Shown here: piece after piece, positions 17,477-27,222 of the stretch | Layout of the letters: each line of letters opens with the position of its first letter | Numbering within the stretch: position 1 is the first letter of the stretch | NCBI RefSeq assembly: GCF_004684345.1 | Contig: NZ_CP038469.1 | Location: 4,092,001-4,156,000, forward strand | Source: Citrobacter tructae | Lineage (GTDB): Bacteria > Pseudomonadota > Gammaproteobacteria > Enterobacterales > Enterobacteriaceae | Reading direction: 5' to 3' | DNA: 64,000 nt | The notes under the pieces: model-generated | Told to the model about the DNA's origin: nothing | Seen by the model: only the letters and a program-made list of their open reading frames with translations | Databases searched by the model: none | Position numbers and translations under genes: made by a program

Positions 17477-18940
17477 TTACAGTAAAACCAGAGGCATCCA
17501 CACCAGACCGGTAATCACCAGTAGTACGAGGAATATCAGGCCGAAGATTGCGCCAAGTCTCCAGTAATCAACCGTCGGCAAGTAGCCGCTGCCGTAGTAG
17601 ATAGGGCTTGGCCCGGTCGCGTACGGGGTAAGAATACTGCCCAGACCAATGGCTGCGCCGACCATCAGGCAGAATACCGGCAGCGGGATTTCCGGCATCG
17701 CCAGTGCGGCGGCAATCATCATCGGTGCCAGTGCAGAGGTATAGGCCGTGGCGCTGGCAAAGAAATAGCGCAATAAATAGAACACCACGATCAACGCCAC
17801 CATCACCATTATCGGCGAGTAGCCGCTTAACCCGTTTGCCAGCAATTTGCCGAACCAGGAGATAAAGCCGGTATTGTTTAGCCCGGTGGCAAGGGTAATC
17901 AGTGAAGCCAGCCAGAAAAAAACGTTCCATGCCGCTTTATTACTAACGATGTCATCCCAGCAGATGATGCGCAGTACCAGCATCAGCGCCACCACGCTGT
18001 AACCCACCATCGCGGCATCGATATAGTCACCGCCAAAGATCCACAGCACCAGTGCACCGACCATCAGTACCAGCATCTTTTTCTCACGGGCGCAGAGTGG
18101 CCCCATCGCCTTCAGCTCGGATTCCGCCCAGCGTGGGACCTGATCGCCAGATTTCAGTACCGGCGGGTACAACACGTAAGCCAGCCAGGGTACGATCAGC
18201 ACCAGCAAAATACTCAACGGCAGCATGCCCAGGAACCAGTCGCCCCAGCTCAGCGCGGTGTGAGAAGCACCTTTCATCAGGCCGATCAACAGCAGGTTTG
18301 GTGCCATCGCCGTTAAGAAAATGGCGCTGGTGACGCAGTCGGCGACGATCCCGATCCACATAATATAAGAGCCAATGGAACGGGCGCTGGGATCATTGGG
18401 CTGCGAGTTATACAGCGGTGGCAGGTTGCGAATGATCGGGTAGATAATGCCTGCACCTCTCGCGGAGTTAGACGGCGTAACGGGGGCCAGGATCAGCTCG
18501 GAGAACATCACCGCATAGCCGAGAAACAGCGTCCGATGCCCCATCTTCTTCACCAGCATTAGCGCGATACGCCGACCCAGGCCCGTCTTCTCATAACCGG
18601 TGCCAAACATAAAGGCAGCGAAAATCAGCCAGATAACCGAGTTAGAAAAACCCGACACCGCCCATGACAGCGATTTGGCGGTAAATTTAAATCCATCCTG
18701 CGCGAGTTGCTCAGGGCTGAACAGTAACCACGGCGACAGCACGGCAATGATCGAAATGCCAATCATCGCCACCACCGCGCCCGGAACAGGTTCCAGAATT
18801 AGCCCCACAATCACACCGGTGAAGACGGCAAAATAGAGCCATGTGTGGCTCTCAAGACCGCCAGGAACGGGCAAAACAGCAATAATGGCGATGACCACCA
18901 GCGGAGCCAGGTATCGCCACCAACCAGCTAAAGGTGCCAT
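17477..18940 (-). CDS. ttdT: L-tartrate/succinate antiporter
   Basis: The protein has 487 aa and 12-14 hydrophobic segments along its whole length. It is a member of the DASS (SLC13) family, with the SNSARGAGIIYPI and SSFLTPYATGPSPIYYGSGY-like motifs (seen as PSNSARGAG and ATGPSPIYYGSGY). It imports L-tartrate in exchange for succinate during anaerobic growth, feeding TtdAB. It is the last gene of ttdA-ttdB-ttdT, 48 nt after ttdB. A GGAGAGG/CCTCTCC hairpin lies in that gap. Confidence 0.95.
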   Translation of the reverse strand: MAPLAGWWRYLAPLVVIAIIAVLPVPGGLESHTWLYFAVFTGVIVGLILEPVPGAVVAMIGISIIAVLSPWLLFSPEQLAQDGFKFTAKSLSWAVSGFSNSVIWLIFAAFMFGTGYEKTGLGRRIALMLVKKMGHRTLFLGYAVMFSELILAPVTPSNSARGAGIIYPIIRNLPPLYNSQPNDPSARSIGSYIMWIGIVADCVTSAIFLTAMAPNLLLIGLMKGASHTALSWGDWFLGMLPLSILLVLIVPWLAYVLYPPVLKSGDQVPRWAESELKAMGPLCAREKKMLVLMVGALVLWIFGGDYIDAAMVGYSVVALMLVLRIICWDDIVSNKAAWNVFFWLASLITLATGLNNTGFISWFGKLLANGLSGYSPIMVMVALIVVFYLLRYFFASATAYTSALAPMMIAAALAMPEIPLPVFCLMVGAAIGLGSILTPYATGPSPIYYGSGYLPTVDYWRLGAIFGLIFLVLLVITGLVWMPLVLL

Positions 18941-18988
18941 TGTTATATCCCTGCGAAAGGGGGAGAGGTATGCGCCTCTCCGGGAGGG

Positions 18989-19594
18989 TTATTTGATGTA
19001 GTGCACGTGCTCGCAGATTTCGTCGACGATAGGATCGCGACGTTCAGCGAACAGCTTTTTATTTTCGGCGATCAGGTTGTTGCCGTGGGTATCGATGGAA
19101 ACAATCAGAGGGCCGAACTCTTTGACTCGACACACCCACAGGGATTCCGGCATGCCCAGCTCCGTCCAGTGCACTTCTTCAATTTCTTCAACCTGCGTTG
19201 CGGCGACAACCGCACAGCCGGCCGGGAAGATCACGTGCAGCGCTTTAAACTGCTTACAGCCTTCTTCCGTCAGCGGTCCCATACCGCCTTTGCCGACCAC
19301 CAGCTTGACGCCAGTCTGCTCGATAAACTCTTTCTCAAAGGCTTCCATACGCATGCTGGTGGTTGGGCCAACGGAGACCATCTCCCATTTTTCACCATTT
19401 TTACGCACGATCGGTCCGGCGTGGAAAATGGCTTTACCGTTCAGATCGTAAGGGATCGGGCGCTTTAACTCGATCAAGCGGCGGTGGCACACGTCGCGAC
19501 AGGTCACCAGCGTACCGGAGAGATAAATGACATCGCCGACGCGAATGTCTTCCAGGTCTTCAGCTTTGATCGGGGTTGTCAGGATCTTTTTCAT
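18989..19594 (-). CDS. ttdB: L(+)-tartrate dehydratase beta subunit
   Basis: The protein has 201 aa, the E. coli length. It is the C-terminal fumarase-type (class I) domain as a separate subunit, with GDVIYLSGTLVTCRDVCHRR (cited as GDVIYLSG and CRDVCH) and GKGGMG. With TtdA it forms an iron-sulfur heterotetramer that converts L-tartrate to oxaloacetate. Its ATG overlaps the ttdA stop (ATGA), so the two are translated together. Confidence 0.96.
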   Translation of the reverse strand: MKKILTTPIKAEDLEDIRVGDVIYLSGTLVTCRDVCHRRLIELKRPIPYDLNGKAIFHAGPIVRKNGEKWEMVSVGPTTSMRMEAFEKEFIEQTGVKLVVGKGGMGPLTEEGCKQFKALHVIFPAGCAVVAATQVEEIEEVHWTELGMPESLWVCRVKEFGPLIVSIDTHGNNLIAENKKLFAERRDPIVDEICEHVHYIK

Positions 19595-20502
19595 AACGCG
19601 CTCCGGGTGTGAGACAGATTTTCGAAGGAGAGATCGGCATGAACCCGCAGCGTGCCGCGACGGTGCGCCCAGCAGCCGGTAGAAACAGCAACACCGATAG
19701 TCGACGGGTGGCGCGCGGCGGATTCGATATGCACGCCCATCACGGAACTGTTGCCTGTCAGCCCTTGTGGGCCAATGCCCAGGCGGTTAAGCCCTTCCTC
19801 AAGACGTAATTCCAGCTCGGCGGCTTTGGGATTTGGATGGCGTGAACCAATCGGGCGCAGTACGGCTTTGCGTGATAGCACGGCGGCGGTTTCAACGGAC
19901 GTCGCGATCCCTACGCCTACCAGCACCGGCGGGCATGCGTTGACTGCCAGCGTTGAGATGTTCTCAAAAACAAATTTCACTACGCCTTCGTAGCCTTCGG
20001 AAGGCATTAACACCTTAGAGCGTCCCGGTAGCGTACAGCCGCCGCCCGCCATATAGACTTCAATTTCTGCGTCGTCGCCGTCAGGGATGATGTCCCAGGT
20101 GACCCACGGCACGCCGGTGCCGGTATTTTTGCCGGTGTTCACTTCGTCAAAAATCTCTACCGCATTGTGGCGTAGCGGCGCTTTCACGGTAGCGTCTTCA
20201 ACGGCCTGTTTCAGAATGCTTTGCAGTTCACCCAGCAGCGGAAAACGCGAGCCGACCTTCACAAAGAACATGATTTCACCGGTGTCCTGGCACGCAGGGC
20301 GATTCAGGTCGATTGCCTTTTGCATGTTGTCAAACATGGTGTGGTAGATAATTTTACCCATCGGCGAGGTTTCGCCTTCGCGTAGCTGTTTTAATTTATC
20401 TACGACGTCGTCGGGCATACGGGTAGAAATCATGGCGGTAAAGTCTGCGACAATGTTAGTCAGCGTATTTATCGCATTTTGGTTATTTTGATTGCTCATC
20501 AT
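19591..20502 (-). CDS. ttdA: L(+)-tartrate dehydratase alpha subunit, [4Fe-4S]
   Basis: The protein has 303 aa from the ATG at 20502 (MMSNQNNQN), preceded by GGAG; the 16 extra codons upstream are not family sequence. The cluster cysteines are in RPACQDTGEIMFFV, NACPPVLVG and STGCWAHRR. This is the catalytic Fe-S subunit of tartrate dehydratase; it is sensitive to oxygen, in keeping with anaerobic use. It is the first gene of the operon, divergent from its activator ttdR. Confidence 0.96.
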   Translation of the reverse strand: MMSNQNNQNAINTLTNIVADFTAMISTRMPDDVVDKLKQLREGETSPMGKIIYHTMFDNMQKAIDLNRPACQDTGEIMFFVKVGSRFPLLGELQSILKQAVEDATVKAPLRHNAVEIFDEVNTGKNTGTGVPWVTWDIIPDGDDAEIEVYMAGGGCTLPGRSKVLMPSEGYEGVVKFVFENISTLAVNACPPVLVGVGIATSVETAAVLSRKAVLRPIGSRHPNPKAAELELRLEEGLNRLGIGPQGLTGNSSVMGVHIESAARHPSTIGVAVSTGCWAHRRGTLRVHADLSFENLSHTRSAL

Positions 20503-20696
20503 GTCAACTCCAGTTCTTTTATTTATCTGGAAATAAATTCTCCGTAACAAACTACCATTAAAAATAGGGTTTTATATTTTTAAGAGCTGTGAATAACCAA
20601 TTAACAGTTCGTGAATGATGTCGTTTAAGGCAATAAAAATTGCGCAAAGGCAGGGTTTAATATGTTCGAGGGAATTACACTGCGGCTAACACCCTC
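20503..20696. promoter_or_regulatory. ttdA-ttdR divergent control region
   Basis: The 194-bp A+T-rich spacer between the divergent operon and its LysR-type regulator should hold the TtdR site and both promoters. GGGTTTTATATTTTTAAG near 20565 and AATTGCGCAAAGG near 20638 are noticeable, but no confident -35/-10 pair or T-N11-A site was fixed. Confidence 0.4.
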
Positions 20697-21644
20697 ATGG
20701 ATATCCTGAATATGCTTAACACTTATCCCCTGGCAAAAGACTTACAGGTCCTGGTTGAAATTGTTCATAGCGGCAGTTTCAGCGCCGCCGCCGCGACGTT
20801 GGGCCAAACGCCCGCGTTTGTGACGAAACGCATTCAGATCCTTGAGTCCACGCTGGGGACCACGTTGTTAAGCCGCTCCGCGCGCGGCGTGGTATTAACG
20901 GAGAGTGGACAACGTTGCTATGAACATGCGCAGGAGATCCTTGCCCGCTATCAGCATCTGGTGGATGACGTCACGCAGATCAAAACGCGGCCGGAAGGGA
21001 TGATCCGTATTGGCTGTAGCTTTGGGTTTGGTCGGAGTTATATTGCCCCAGCTATTACCGAATTAATGCACAGCTATCCTGAATTACAGGTACATTTTGA
21101 ATTGTACGACCGGCAAATTGATTTGGCTCAGGATAATATTGATTTGGATATTCGTATTAATGATGATATTCCTGATTATTATATTGCGCATTTGTTAACG
21201 AAAAATAAAAGAATATTGTGTGCAGCGCAGACATATTTACAAAAATATGGCGAGCCAAAGATGCTACAGGAATTAAGTCGCCATGATTGCCTGGTAACTA
21301 AAGAACGCGATATGACTCACGGGGTGTGGGAACTTGATAACGGCCAGGAGAAAAAATCGGTCAAAGTGGCGGGACACCTTTCTTCCAACAGCGGTGAGAT
21401 TGTGTTGCAGTGGGCGTTACAGGGAAAAGGAATTATGTTGCGTTCCGAATGGGACGTGCAGCCATTTCTGCTCAGTGGTGAATTGGTTCGCGTACTGCCG
21501 GAGTATGCACAAAGCGCCAATATCTGGGCGGTGTATCAGGAACCGCTGTATCGCAGCGTGAAGCTGCGGGTATGCGTGGAGTTTCTGGCAACGTGGTGCC
21601 AGCAGCGGTTGGGCAAGCCGGTTGAAGGGTATCAGATCCTATAA
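20697..21644 (+). CDS. ttdR: LysR-family activator of tartrate use
   Basis: The protein has 315 aa. The LysR HTH is at residues about 10-70 (SGSFSAAAATLGQTPAFVTKRI, cited as FSAAAATLGQ and VTKRIQILE), followed by the effector domain (GMIRIGCSFGFGRSYIAP). It matches E. coli TtdR over its length. The E. coli protein begins at the equivalent of the Met at 20712 (MLNTYPLAKD), so that is an equally good start giving 310 aa. It activates ttdABT with tartrate without oxygen. Confidence 0.94.
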   Translation: MDILNMLNTYPLAKDLQVLVEIVHSGSFSAAAATLGQTPAFVTKRIQILESTLGTTLLSRSARGVVLTESGQRCYEHAQEILARYQHLVDDVTQIKTRPEGMIRIGCSFGFGRSYIAPAITELMHSYPELQVHFELYDRQIDLAQDNIDLDIRINDDIPDYYIAHLLTKNKRILCAAQTYLQKYGEPKMLQELSRHDCLVTKERDMTHGVWELDNGQEKKSVKVAGHLSSNSGEIVLQWALQGKGIMLRSEWDVQPFLLSGELVRVLPEYAQSANIWAVYQEPLYRSVKLRVCVEFLATWCQQRLGKPVEGYQIL

Positions 21645-21651
21645 GCGGTGG

Positions 21652-21683
21652 GCCGGATAGACGCATTCGCGTCGTTATCCGGC
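21652..21683. repeat. REP element
   Basis: GCCGGATA and TATCCGGC arms surround an ACGC-ATTC-GCGT core, typical REP/PU form, between the convergent ttdR and plsY ends. Confidence 0.85.
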
Positions 21684-21690
21684 AATACAC

Positions 21691-22308
21691 TCACTCGGGA
21701 TCTTTTTCGCGTTTTTTCTTCAACTTGGTCCAGATCTTCGTCTCTTGGCGACGCCACAGGCGCTGGATGTTGTCATGATGGCGCAGCAAAATTAAGCACG
21801 ACAGCATGGAAACCGGGAAGGTGAACTGCGGTTTGAACCACCAGACATAGAACGGGGCTATCAGAGCGCTGACGATGGCGCCTAACGATGAATAACCGCT
21901 GAGTAAGACGGTTAGCAGCCAGGTGCCCGCCATTACGCCGGTTAAATCCCAGCCAATCGGCGCAATGGCACCAAAGGCGGTGGCGACGCCTTTCCCACCT
22001 TTAAAGCCGAAGAACACCGGCCAGATGTGCCCCAGGCAGGCGGCAATAGCAATTAACCCCAACCAGAAAGGACTGACGCCTAGCGCGTAGGCACCCCACA
22101 CGGGTAACATACCTTTCAGGACGTCAAAAATCAGCACGGCTACGGCGGCCCCTTTGCCACCGATTCGCAATACGTTTGTCGCGCCCGGATTTCCAGAACC
22201 GCTGTCACGCGGGTCAGGCAATCCAGCGAGGCGGCATACCAGAATGGCACTGGAAATTGAGCCGCAGAGGTACGCGAAGATAATCATTCCAGGCGCGATT
22301 GCACTCAT
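21691..22308 (-). CDS. plsY: Acyl-phosphate:glycerol-3-phosphate acyltransferase PlsY
   Basis: The protein has 205 aa, identical in length to E. coli YgiH, from the ATG at 22308 (MSAIAPGMI). It has five hydrophobic segments and the family motifs SGSGNPGATNV, GHIWPVFFGFKGGKGVAT and a Lys/Arg-rich C-terminus. This inner-membrane enzyme makes lysophosphatidate from acyl phosphate. It is divergent from folB. Confidence 0.95.
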   Translation of the reverse strand: MSAIAPGMIIFAYLCGSISSAILVCRLAGLPDPRDSGSGNPGATNVLRIGGKGAAVAVLIFDVLKGMLPVWGAYALGVSPFWLGLIAIAACLGHIWPVFFGFKGGKGVATAFGAIAPIGWDLTGVMAGTWLLTVLLSGYSSLGAIVSALIAPFYVWWFKPQFTFPVSMLSCLILLRHHDNIQRLWRRQETKIWTKLKKKREKDPE

Positions 22309-22414
22309 AAGCTGTTCCGTTTTGAAAATGTCGTGTAAAACGCTACTTCCATGGATAATACGCATATTTCGCCGGAAGTGGTATCCGGGTTAGCCAAAAA
22401 GCAGGCAGGTCGTG

Positions 22415-22783
22415 ATGGATATTGTATTTATAGAGCAACTTTCGATAATCACCACTATCGGTGTTTACGACTGGGAACAAACGATTGAACAAAAACTGGT
22501 GTTCGATATCGAAATGGCGTGGGATAACCGCAAGTCAGCCAAAAGCGATGATGTCGCCGATTGTCTGAGCTATGCTGATATTGCGCAAACGGTTGTCAGC
22601 CATGTGGAAGGCGGGCGTTTTGCGCTGGTTGAACGTGTGGCGGAAGAGGTGGCAGATCTCCTGCTGAGCCGTTTTAATTCCCCGTGGGTACGCATTAAGC
22701 TCAGCAAGCCTGGGGCGGTAGCCCGGGCGGCAAACGTCGGCGTTATCATCGAGCGTGGCAATAATCTGAAAGAAAATAATTAA
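22415..22783 (+). CDS. folB: Dihydroneopterin aldolase
   Basis: The protein has 122 aa, beginning MDIVFIEQL; the GTG at 22412 adds one residue and is less likely. Family landmarks: TTIGVYDWEQ (the substrate-binding Glu), ADCLSYADI and KLSKPGAVARA (the catalytic Lys). It cleaves dihydroneopterin to 6-hydroxymethyl-dihydropterin in folate synthesis. Confidence 0.96.
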   Translation: MDIVFIEQLSIITTIGVYDWEQTIEQKLVFDIEMAWDNRKSAKSDDVADCLSYADIAQTVVSHVEGGRFALVERVAEEVADLLLSRFNSPWVRIKLSKPGAVARAANVGVIIERGNNLKENN

Positions 22784-22869
22784 ATTAATAATATCTAAAC
22801 CAAACGGGTATAAAAGAGTCCTAACGTTGGCTCTTGTTTTGCCGTGGTTTTCTATCTAGGGGTTAATTG

Positions 22870-23688
22870 ATGAGTGATATGCACTCGCTGCTGGTGGCGG
22901 CAATTTTGGGTGTGGTCGAAGGATTGACGGAATTTCTACCCGTTTCCAGCACCGGCCATATGATTATTGTTGGTCACTTGCTGGGGTTTGAAGGTGATAC
23001 CGCAAAAACATTTGAAGTGGTGATCCAACTGGGCTCTATTCTGGCGGTCGTGGTGATGTTCTGGCGACGCTTGTTTGGTCTGATTGGTATTCACTTTGGT
23101 AAAGCCCCGCATGAAGGAGCCGGGAAGGGACGGCTGACGCTGGGGCATATCCTGTTAGGGATGATCCCGGCGGTGGTGCTGGGATTGATTTTTCACGATA
23201 CCATCAAATCATTGTTTAACCCGGTCAACGTGATGTATGCGCTGGTGGTGGGGGGCGTGTTGCTGATTGTCGCGGAATGCCTGAAACCAAAAGAGCCGCG
23301 TGCGCCGGGTCTGGATGATATGACCTATCGTCAGGCATTTATGATTGGTTGCTTCCAGTGTCTGGCGCTGTGGCCAGGATTTTCCCGCTCCGGGGCGACC
23401 ATTTCAGGCGGTATGCTGATGGGGGTGAGTCGCTATGCGGCATCGGAATTCTCATTCCTGCTGGCAGTGCCGATGATGATGGGCGCCACGGCGCTGGATC
23501 TCTACAAAAGTTGGTCGTTCCTGAGTACGTCAGATATTCCGATGTTCGCGGTGGGCTTCGTGACGGCGTTTGTGGTGGCGTTGGTGGCGATCAAAACCTT
23601 CCTGCAACTGATTAAACGTATTTCGTTTATTCCGTTTGCGATTTATCGTTTTGTGGTGGCAGCCGCCGTTTACGTGGTGTTCTTCTAA
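22870..23688 (+). CDS. uppP: Undecaprenyl-diphosphate phosphatase (BacA)
   Basis: The protein has 272 aa with 8 membrane segments. The catalytic motifs EGLTEFLPVSSTGH and PGFSRSGATISGG are intact. It recycles the lipid carrier for peptidoglycan and O-antigen synthesis and gives background bacitracin tolerance. It starts at the ATG at 22870 just after a TAGGGGTTAA site; the TTG at 22867 is not needed. The C-terminus is close to the convergent cca. Confidence 0.96.
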   Translation: MSDMHSLLVAAILGVVEGLTEFLPVSSTGHMIIVGHLLGFEGDTAKTFEVVIQLGSILAVVVMFWRRLFGLIGIHFGKAPHEGAGKGRLTLGHILLGMIPAVVLGLIFHDTIKSLFNPVNVMYALVVGGVLLIVAECLKPKEPRAPGLDDMTYRQAFMIGCFQCLALWPGFSRSGATISGGMLMGVSRYAASEFSFLLAVPMMMGATALDLYKSWSFLSTSDIPMFAVGFVTAFVVALVAIKTFLQLIKRISFIPFAIYRFVVAAAVYVVFF

Positions 23689-23708
23689 AAAATCGCCGGA
23701 CGCGCTGC

Positions 23709-24944
23709 CTACGCTTTCGGGCAGCGCTGTTCCTTCCAACTGGCCACCGCAGCAATGCGGCGTCGGGTCAGCTCCTCGCGAATATCAGGTCCTTTGAATC
23801 CCGCCTCAACGACATCTTTCGTTGGTACGATCTGCGCGACCAGCCAGGCCTCTCGAAGTAGTCTGCCCTGCGGATAATCCGCAGCTTCAAAACCGGTTCG
23901 ACCCCGTACGTCGGCCTCGCTGGTCAGGGCAATTTGCTCCACACGATGCGGTTTACGCCAGGCATCGATAGAATCAAAAAGCTTAACGATGGTTTTCGGC
24001 TGCAGGATCGGGAAGGTGTGAATCAGATCGTGGAATTCTGCCACCAGTTTGGCTAAATCGCGGATGTCATTGGGTACGCGCAGGCGCTGGCAAAGTTGTT
24101 CTACCAGCTTGACGCCCGCAGGACCATGACCATGATGGCGCGGCCACAGCGATTTTGGCGTCAGTGCCTTACCCACATCGTGGCACAGCGTGGCGAAGCG
24201 CACATCAACGTTCGGGCTTAGCATGGCTGCCATCGACAGCGTCATCAGTGTGTGAATGCCGGTGTCGATTTCCGGGTGCCACTGGGCCGGTGCAGGGACG
24301 CCAAACAGAGCATCTATTTCCGGAAACAGAACGCGCAGTGCGCCGCAGTCGCGCAGGACCTGAAAAAAGACCTGCGGATTACGGGTGGTTAACGCATTTT
24401 CCGTTTCTTTCCATACCCGTTCCGGCGTCAGATGTTCCAATTCTCCGGCGGTAGTCATCTTGCGCATTAGCGCCATGGTTTCATCGGCGATGCGAAAGCT
24501 GAGGTGCGCATAGCGGGCAGCAAAGCGCGCTACGCGCAGTACGCGCAGCGGATCTTCGCTAAAAGCGGGGGAAACATGGCGCAGCAGACGATTTTCCAGA
24601 TCGCGACGTCCGTGATACGGGTCGATAATCTCCCCGTCATCATCGCGGGCCAGTGCATTGATCGTCAGGTCACGGCGCTGGAGATCGGCTTCCAGCGTGA
24701 CGTCTGCAGCTGCATAGCAGGTAAATCCGGTATAACCTGAGCCCGATTTTCGTTCGGTACGTGCCAGCGCATATTCTTCACGCGTTTGCGGATGGAGAAA
24801 AACAGGAAAATCGCGGCCTACCTGCTGGTAGCCCGCGTCAAGCATTTCTTGCGGCGTGGCACCGACAACAACCCAATCTTTATCTTTAATCGGTAGCCCT
24901 AATAATGCATCCCGAACAGCTCCACCGACCAGATAAATCTTCAC
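23709..24944 (-). CDS. cca: CCA-adding tRNA nucleotidyltransferase
   Basis: The protein has 411 aa (412 in E. coli). It has the N-terminal class II polymerase motif YLVGGAVRDALLG with KDKDWVVVG, RRDLTINAL, and the nucleotide-selecting region about residues 130-160. The C-terminal HD domain is seen in ATLCHDVGKAL, with phosphohydrolase activity in E. coli. It repairs tRNA 3' ends. The last codons form a hairpin (GCGCTGCC and GGCAGCGC) near the uppP end, which could end both transcripts. Confidence 0.97.
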   Translation of the reverse strand: MKIYLVGGAVRDALLGLPIKDKDWVVVGATPQEMLDAGYQQVGRDFPVFLHPQTREEYALARTERKSGSGYTGFTCYAAADVTLEADLQRRDLTINALARDDDGEIIDPYHGRRDLENRLLRHVSPAFSEDPLRVLRVARFAARYAHLSFRIADETMALMRKMTTAGELEHLTPERVWKETENALTTRNPQVFFQVLRDCGALRVLFPEIDALFGVPAPAQWHPEIDTGIHTLMTLSMAAMLSPNVDVRFATLCHDVGKALTPKSLWPRHHGHGPAGVKLVEQLCQRLRVPNDIRDLAKLVAEFHDLIHTFPILQPKTIVKLFDSIDAWRKPHRVEQIALTSEADVRGRTGFEAADYPQGRLLREAWLVAQIVPTKDVVEAGFKGPDIREELTRRRIAAVASWKEQRCPKA

Positions 24945-25005
24945 GCCACTTTCCTTTTGAAAAAATCATCCCTTAATCATATGTCAGTGTGGCGGAGAAG
25001 GCGAT

Positions 25006-25626
25006 TCAGTTCATCCAGCGATCTTTGCGTTTACGGCTTGGGATCATATGCGGGAGCACCAGGCCGAGCAGCAGACCCAGCCCCAGCACGCCGCCGCCAT
25101 ACATAAACCACTGCATGATGATGGTACGCTGCTTATCATCCAACTGCAGGTTGGCGGCGCTGACTTTCTTTTGCGCCACGATAAGCTCGTTCTTCAGCTT
25201 CTGGTTTTCTGCTTTTAACCCGTCAATCACGCTGTCGCTTTGCGCCACTTTTTGCTGCATATCGGCGGTGCGCTGATTCCATGTGGTATCGATATTATTG
25301 AGTTTATCAGTCAGCGTTTTAACCTGGTTTTCCAGATCCGGAACGCGGGTACGCAGGCTTGGCGTACTGTTCAACTCTTTCAGTGGGATCCAGGCCGTAC
25401 GTCCGGTACTGTCTTTCACCTGGGCGTAGTTGGTGCTGGCATCGGTCTGTAACAGAATAACTTCCTCGCCGGCGTTAACCGTACCCACGAGGCGATAATT
25501 ATCCCCTGGACCACTGCGGACCCAGGTGTTCAGTTCATCAGAGACATAGCGCTTTTCTTCGGCATGGGAGACGGCAGTGGCGCTAAGTGCAAGTAAAGTT
25601 AATCCAATCAGGCGTAAATTTGGCAT
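25006..25626 (-). CDS. ygiM: SH3-domain membrane protein YgiM
   Basis: The protein has 206 aa. A signal peptide (residues 1-22, ending AVSHA) leads to a bacterial SH3 domain (about 27-90, WVRSGPGDNYRLVGTV), then a coiled-coil (about 95-165) and one membrane anchor near the C-terminus (GGGVLGLGLLLGLVLPH) with a basic tail. Thus it is a periplasmic SH3 protein anchored in the inner membrane. The function is not well known. It is 60 nt upstream of cca and may be co-transcribed; it is divergent from ygiF. Confidence 0.93.
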   Translation of the reverse strand: MPNLRLIGLTLLALSATAVSHAEEKRYVSDELNTWVRSGPGDNYRLVGTVNAGEEVILLQTDASTNYAQVKDSTGRTAWIPLKELNSTPSLRTRVPDLENQVKTLTDKLNNIDTTWNQRTADMQQKVAQSDSVIDGLKAENQKLKNELIVAQKKVSAANLQLDDKQRTIIMQWFMYGGGVLGLGLLLGLVLPHMIPSRKRKDRWMN

Positions 25627-25867
25627 CAGGCTGTCGTTATTGTCATAGAAAGTGGAACGATAGTAGTGGCATCAGTGTCTCTACGCAAAGCATTCGACAT
25701 CAATCGGAATCATCTGTGTCCTTTTTGCCACCACTCGAAACTTTTACGCCCGTCAAATTGCTCGTTGCATGGCAATTTGGCGCAAAATACTATCTACTGA
25801 CAATCAAGAACGAACTTAGTTCGCAGTCTGTTTACTCAACTGTGACATAACCCATAAGTACAAGACC

Positions 25868-27169
25868 ATGGCCCAGGAAATCGAATTAAAATTTATCGTC
25901 AACAATGATGCTGTCGATGCGTTACGCGAACGTCTGAATACGCTGGGGGGAGAGCATCATGCGCCCAGCCAGTTGCAGAATATCTACTACGAAACGCCGG
26001 ATGGATGGTTGCGTAGCCACGATATGGGGCTGCGTATTCGCGGTGAGAACGGTCATTATGAAATGACCCTGAAAATTGCCGGGCGGGTGACGGGCGGTTT
26101 GCATCAGCGACCAGAATATAACGTTGCGCTGAGCGCACCAGAACTGGATCTCGCGCTGCTTCCAGCCGACGTCTGGCCGAATGGCGAACTGCCAGCCGAT
26201 CTCGCCTCTCAGGTACAGCCGATGTTCAGCACCGATTTTTACCGTGAGAAATGGCTTGTCGAGGTTGACGGTAGCCAGATTGAAATCGCTCTCGATCTGG
26301 GAGAAGTGAAAGCCGGTGAATTCGCAGAGCCTATCTGTGAGCTGGAACTTGAGTTGTTGAGCGGCGATATCCGTGCGGTGTTGAAACTGGCAAATCAGCT
26401 GGTTGCGCAAGAGGGGTTACGCCAGGGTAGCCTGAGTAAAGCGGCGCGTGGTTATCATCTGGCGCAGGGGAATGCGTTGCGTGAACTGAAGCCGACGAGC
26501 ATTCTGCAAGTCCCGGCGAAGGCCAGCATTGAGCAGGGGCTGGAAGCAGCGCTGGAGCTGGCATTGTCGCAATGGCAATACCATGAGGAGTTATGGGTTC
26601 GCGGGGTAAAAGGCGCAAAAGCCGAAGTACTGGCGGCGATGGGGCTGGTGCGTCACATCCTGATGCTGTTTGGCGGGAATGTTCCACGTAAAGCGAGCGC
26701 TCACTTACGTGATTTGCTGGCCCAGTCGGAAGCCACCATTGCTTCCGAAGTTTCTGCAGTGTCTGCGGTTTACCACCCGCAAACGGCGATGGCAAAACTG
26801 GCGCTCACCGAGTGGCTGGTGACCAAAGGGTGGCAACCGTTCCTCGATGCAAAAGCGCAGGCCAAAATTGCCGACTCCTTCAAGCGTTTCTCTGATACCC
26901 ACCTTTCTCGACATGCAGCTGAATTGAAAACGGTTTTTGCTCAGCCATTAGGCGATCAGTATGCCGATCAGATCCCGCGCCTGACGCGTAACATCGACAG
27001 CATTCTGATGCTGGCGGGCTACTACGACAAAAATGTGGCAGCGGAATGGATTGCTAACTGGCAGGGCTTACGCCATGCCATCATGACGCGCCAACATATT
27101 GAAATTGAACACTATCGTAACGAAGCGATCTCTGAGGAGCCATTCTGGCTGCACAGCGGTAAGCGATAA
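25868..27169 (+). CDS. ygiF: Inorganic triphosphatase YgiF (CYTH and CHAD domains)
   Basis: The protein has 433 aa. The N-terminal CYTH tunnel-fold starts with the ExExK signature in QEIELKFIV and covers about residues 1-200. The C-terminal CHAD domain (about 215-430) has conserved His/Arg/Lys residues thought to bind polyphosphate. E. coli YgiF hydrolyses inorganic tripolyphosphate with metal. It is followed 53 nt later by glnE. Confidence 0.94.
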   Translation: MAQEIELKFIVNNDAVDALRERLNTLGGEHHAPSQLQNIYYETPDGWLRSHDMGLRIRGENGHYEMTLKIAGRVTGGLHQRPEYNVALSAPELDLALLPADVWPNGELPADLASQVQPMFSTDFYREKWLVEVDGSQIEIALDLGEVKAGEFAEPICELELELLSGDIRAVLKLANQLVAQEGLRQGSLSKAARGYHLAQGNALRELKPTSILQVPAKASIEQGLEAALELALSQWQYHEELWVRGVKGAKAEVLAAMGLVRHILMLFGGNVPRKASAHLRDLLAQSEATIASEVSAVSAVYHPQTAMAKLALTEWLVTKGWQPFLDAKAQAKIADSFKRFSDTHLSRHAAELKTVFAQPLGDQYADQIPRLTRNIDSILMLAGYYDKNVAAEWIANWQGLRHAIMTRQHIEIEHYRNEAISEEPFWLHSGKR

Positions 27170-27222
27170 TCAGGCCCACGAGGCTGAACCCTTGATCGCA
27201 ATTTGCAAAGGATAACCCGTAA